DNA from: Moorena bouillonii PNG
GTDB taxonomy: Bacteria; Cyanobacteriota; Cyanobacteriia; Cyanobacteriales; Coleofasciculaceae
NCBI RefSeq assembly: GCF_001942495.1
Contig: NZ_MKZS01000001.1
Span: 8,165,885-8,201,308, forward strand
Length of the DNA stretch: 35,424 bases
Direction: 5' to 3'
Positions 33,642 through 35,424 of this stretch are shown piece after piece. Below the pieces are notes generated by a model that was given only the letters and a program-made list of their open reading frames with translations, ran no database searches and was not told where the DNA came from. A program made the position numbers and the translations under genes. The stretch's first letter is position 1, and each line of letters opens with the position of its first letter.

Positions 33642-34058
33642 ATGAACATTGATGAACATATTCAGCAAGCTCAAAAACAAGGTGCATTCGATAACCTGCC
33701 CGGCCAAGGTCAACCAATTAAGTTGGCTACCAACGCTTTCGCCGGTGACGAAGCACTCGCGTTTGATATTCTCAAGCAAGCTGGTTTTACACCCAGCTGG
33801 GTTGATGAGCGCAAAGAGATTGAGGCAGACATTGAGCGCACAATGAAAGCTGTCAATCGCTCCTGGCAACTGGTTGAAGGCAATTATCGCCGTGACCAAC
33901 GCTGGCTCAAGGCGGAAAAAACCTTCCGCGAGAGCATCCTCCGTGTTAACCAAAACATCCGAACCTACAATTTAAAGACGCCGCCTGGCATACCTCATCT
34001 CGTTGAAATCAACGTCGAGCGAGAGCTGGTTAAGATGCGTCGCCTAAGTGGCATCTAA
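33642..34058 (+). CDS. DUF1992 (DnaJ-homologue-domain) protein
   Basis: This 138-residue protein begins MNIDEHIQQAQKQGAFDNLPGQGQPIKL, the hallmark FdNLpGkGkPL motif of DUF1992. The rest is helical, with charged amphipathic segments. In longer relatives the domain is attached to a J-domain; here it stands alone. The molecular function is unknown. It is followed 12 bp later by a strong terminator and is divergent from the kinase-phospholyase gene across a symmetric operator candidate. Confidence 0.9.
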   Translation: MNIDEHIQQAQKQGAFDNLPGQGQPIKLATNAFAGDEALAFDILKQAGFTPSWVDERKEIEADIERTMKAVNRSWQLVEGNYRRDQRWLKAEKTFRESILRVNQNIRTYNLKTPPGIPHLVEINVERELVKMRRLSGI

Positions 34059-34070
34059 AGAATATAGTAG

Positions 34071-34102
34071 AGACCCTGGCCTACCCCGCCAGGGTCTTTT
34101 TT
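34071..34102 (+). terminator. Rho-independent terminator of the DUF1992 gene
   Basis: AGACCCTGGC (34071-34080) pairs perfectly with GCCAGGGTCT (34088-34097) around a 7-base loop. The hairpin runs into TTTTTT. It starts 12 bp after the stop codon. Confidence 0.92.
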
Positions 34103-34158
34103 GTTATTCAGGCTAGTCTAGAGGTTTTTTATCGATACCGGCCGGTCTTCACACCCTA

Positions 34159-34173
34159 CCGGAACGGTTCCGG
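34159..34173 (+). promoter_or_regulatory. Hairpin just before the ABC exporter start codon
   Basis: CCGGAAC-G-GTTCCGG is a perfect 7-bp stem with a 1-base spacer, ending two bases before the ATG at 34176. It occupies the place of a ribosome site, so it may reduce initiation there or indicate that translation begins elsewhere. Confidence 0.35.
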
Positions 34174-34175
34174 GA

Positions 34176-35424
34176 ATGTCCGCGCACAACAGCCAACCTG
34201 ACCTCACGCTCCTGCGCCATTATCTCAGCCCGCAATGGCGACGTGTGGGCCTCCTCGGTTGCCTGCTACTCATCACCATCGCTCTACAACTTTATGCACC
34301 CATAATCCTCGGTCAATTTATCGATGACGCGCGGGCCGGAGCACCGTTAAACGGACTCTACCTGATGGCCCTTGGCTTCATCGGCCTAATCGCGGTGGCT
34401 CAACTATTTTCGGTGATGACCAGCTATCAGGCAGAGATAGTAGGTTGGACAGCCACCAACGCCTTGCGCTCTGACCTGACCCGGCACATCCTCAATCTTG
34501 ATCTAAGATTCCATAATCGCTATACCGCTGGCGAGCTTATCGAGAGAGTAGACGGTGATGTCGGCACCTTACATCAATTTTTCGCTCTCTTAGTTGTACG
34601 GATTATTGGCAATGCTTTGTTATTGATTGGATTGTTGATTGTTCTGTTCTGGCAAGACAGCTTAATCGGATTAGGTGTCCTGGCGTTTGTCATTGTGATC
34701 GCGATCATCTTTTATCGCATTCGGCATTTGGCGGTTGAGGCGATAATCAAGGACCGACAGGCGACAGCTGATTTGGGTGGTTTCTGGGAAGAGCATCTGT
34801 TGGCAACGGAGGATTTGCGGAGCAATGGGGCCGTTGACTATGTCCTCAATCAGCAAGGCCCCCTTCATTGGCAGGTTTTGCAAGCGACACGAAAGGCCCG
34901 TTTTCTGGGCTGGAGCATGCATGGGAGTTACATCGCGCTCCATATCTTTGGCTATGCGCTAATCTTTGTTTTGGGTGGCTATCTTTATCTGCAGGGAGAC
35001 GTGACGCTAGGCACGGTCTATCTCGTTTTTCATTACCTGGGCTTGGTGGTCGTCAATTTGCGGGCGTTTGTGCGGGAGCTGGACACCTTGCAAAGGGCCA
35101 GGGCGAGTTTGTCGCGGATACGCGGACTGTTACGTGAAAAGAGCTTGCTAGGCACCAGAGATGAAACCGGGTATGCTGCCATTTCCCCAGCTTATCTCCA
35201 GTTTACCGATGTCGCTTTTGCCTATGGGGAACAACCTGTTTTGCAGGGGGTGACGTTTGGGCTGCAGAAAGGGGAGCGGATGGCGCTGTTGGGGCGGACG
35301 GGGAGTGGTAAGAGCACGATTGCCCGGCTGCTTTTCCGCTTTTACGATCCGCAGGTAGGTCAGATTCGTCTGGGTGGTGAGCCATTGCAAGGTTTGCCTT
35401 TATCGGGTTTGCGGCGGCGTATTG
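34176..35424 (+). CDS. ABC transporter, exporter type with fused membrane and ATPase domains; truncated by window end
   Basis: The frame is open from ATG 34176 to the end of the window (416 codons seen). An N-terminal type IV ABC membrane domain has about six hydrophobic segments, starting WRRVGLLGCLLLITIALQLY. It includes the coupling-helix region LDLRFHNRYTAGELIERVDGDV, where such exporters typically read F.....GEL.sRl..Dv. The ATPase domain begins near FTDVAFAYGEQPVLQGV. Walker A LLGRTGSGKST (about 371-381) and the LFRFYDP segment follow. The signature and Walker B motifs lie outside. Substrate unknown: drug, lipid or peptide exporters share this design. It follows a terminator, so it is transcribed separately. 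Confidence 0.88.
   Translation, partial: MSAHNSQPDLTLLRHYLSPQWRRVGLLGCLLLITIALQLYAPIILGQFIDDARAGAPLNGLYLMALGFIGLIAVAQLFSVMTSYQAEIVGWTATNALRSDLTRHILNLDLRFHNRYTAGELIERVDGDVGTLHQFFALLVVRIIGNALLLIGLLIVLFWQDSLIGLGVLAFVIVIAIIFYRIRHLAVEAIIKDRQATADLGGFWEEHLLATEDLRSNGAVDYVLNQQGPLHWQVLQATRKARFLGWSMHGSYIALHIFGYALIFVLGGYLYLQGDVTLGTVYLVFHYLGLVVVNLRAFVRELDTLQRARASLSRIRGLLREKSLLGTRDETGYAAISPAYLQFTDVAFAYGEQPVLQGVTFGLQKGERMALLGRTGSGKSTIARLLFRFYDPQVGQIRLGGEPLQGLPLSGLRRRI

Noticed and set aside
33535-33717. 60-residue minus-strand open frame upstream of the DUF1992 gene
   Set aside because: It overlaps the DUF1992 start and the divergent promoter and shows no conserved pattern.

Overview
The first ~30 kb looks like the chromosome of a filamentous marine-type cyanobacterium, probably Moorena/Moorea-like. 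It encodes PsaK (photosystem I), a DUF2808 exported protein and a FurC/PerR-like regulator. It is dotted with HIP1 octamers (GCGATCGC), heptanucleotide tandem repeats of the STRR type and several insertion sequences. The genus is an inference from style; only the cyanobacterial assignment is firm.

Layout: 1-2030 is an IS4-family (Tn5-like) element with 45-bp inverted ends, carrying a nested 290-bp MITE. 2.2-7.5 kb is a minus-strand export operon: a helix-turn-helix protein of transposase ancestry, a C39-peptidase ABC transporter with an N-terminal cyclic-nucleotide-binding-like domain, and a HlyD adaptor. 8.1-10.4 kb is a plus-strand metal-uptake-like operon (lipoprotein, NikL-like protein, CbiM). 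Next come psaK, a non-autonomous IS200/IS605-like element with a strongly folded RNA segment, a split GDT1-type cation transporter, a membrane protein, a PlsC-like acyltransferase, a DUF2808 protein, a PhzF protein, pyrD and furC. 18.8-22.7 kb holds a subtilase fused to six lectin-like propeller repeats and an unrecognised 382-residue protein. At 23.3-25.2 kb a nuclease-like gene is split by an IS5-family element with a 3-bp target duplication; that element's transposase is itself interrupted by a ~50-bp palindrome.

The most interesting system is at 25.3-29.9 kb, read on the minus strand: a small NHLP-leader RiPP precursor ending in Gly-Cys-Cys, a fused RRE/E1-like/YcaO azoline-forming cyclodehydratase, and a metal-dependent amidohydrolase. 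A folded intergenic RNA region and an STRR lie between precursor and YcaO. The C39 exporter at 2-7 kb is a plausible partner for leader removal and export, but the physical distance makes that an inference.

From about 30.18 kb to the end the sequence changes character. It is GC-richer, I see no HIP1 site or STRR, and it has stronger Shine-Dalgarno and terminator signals. It holds a 5'-truncated flippase, a kinase/class III aminotransferase fusion (phospho-lyase type), a DUF1992 protein and a partial ABC exporter. This is either horizontally acquired DNA or a chimeric assembly join. The sequence alone cannot decide which.
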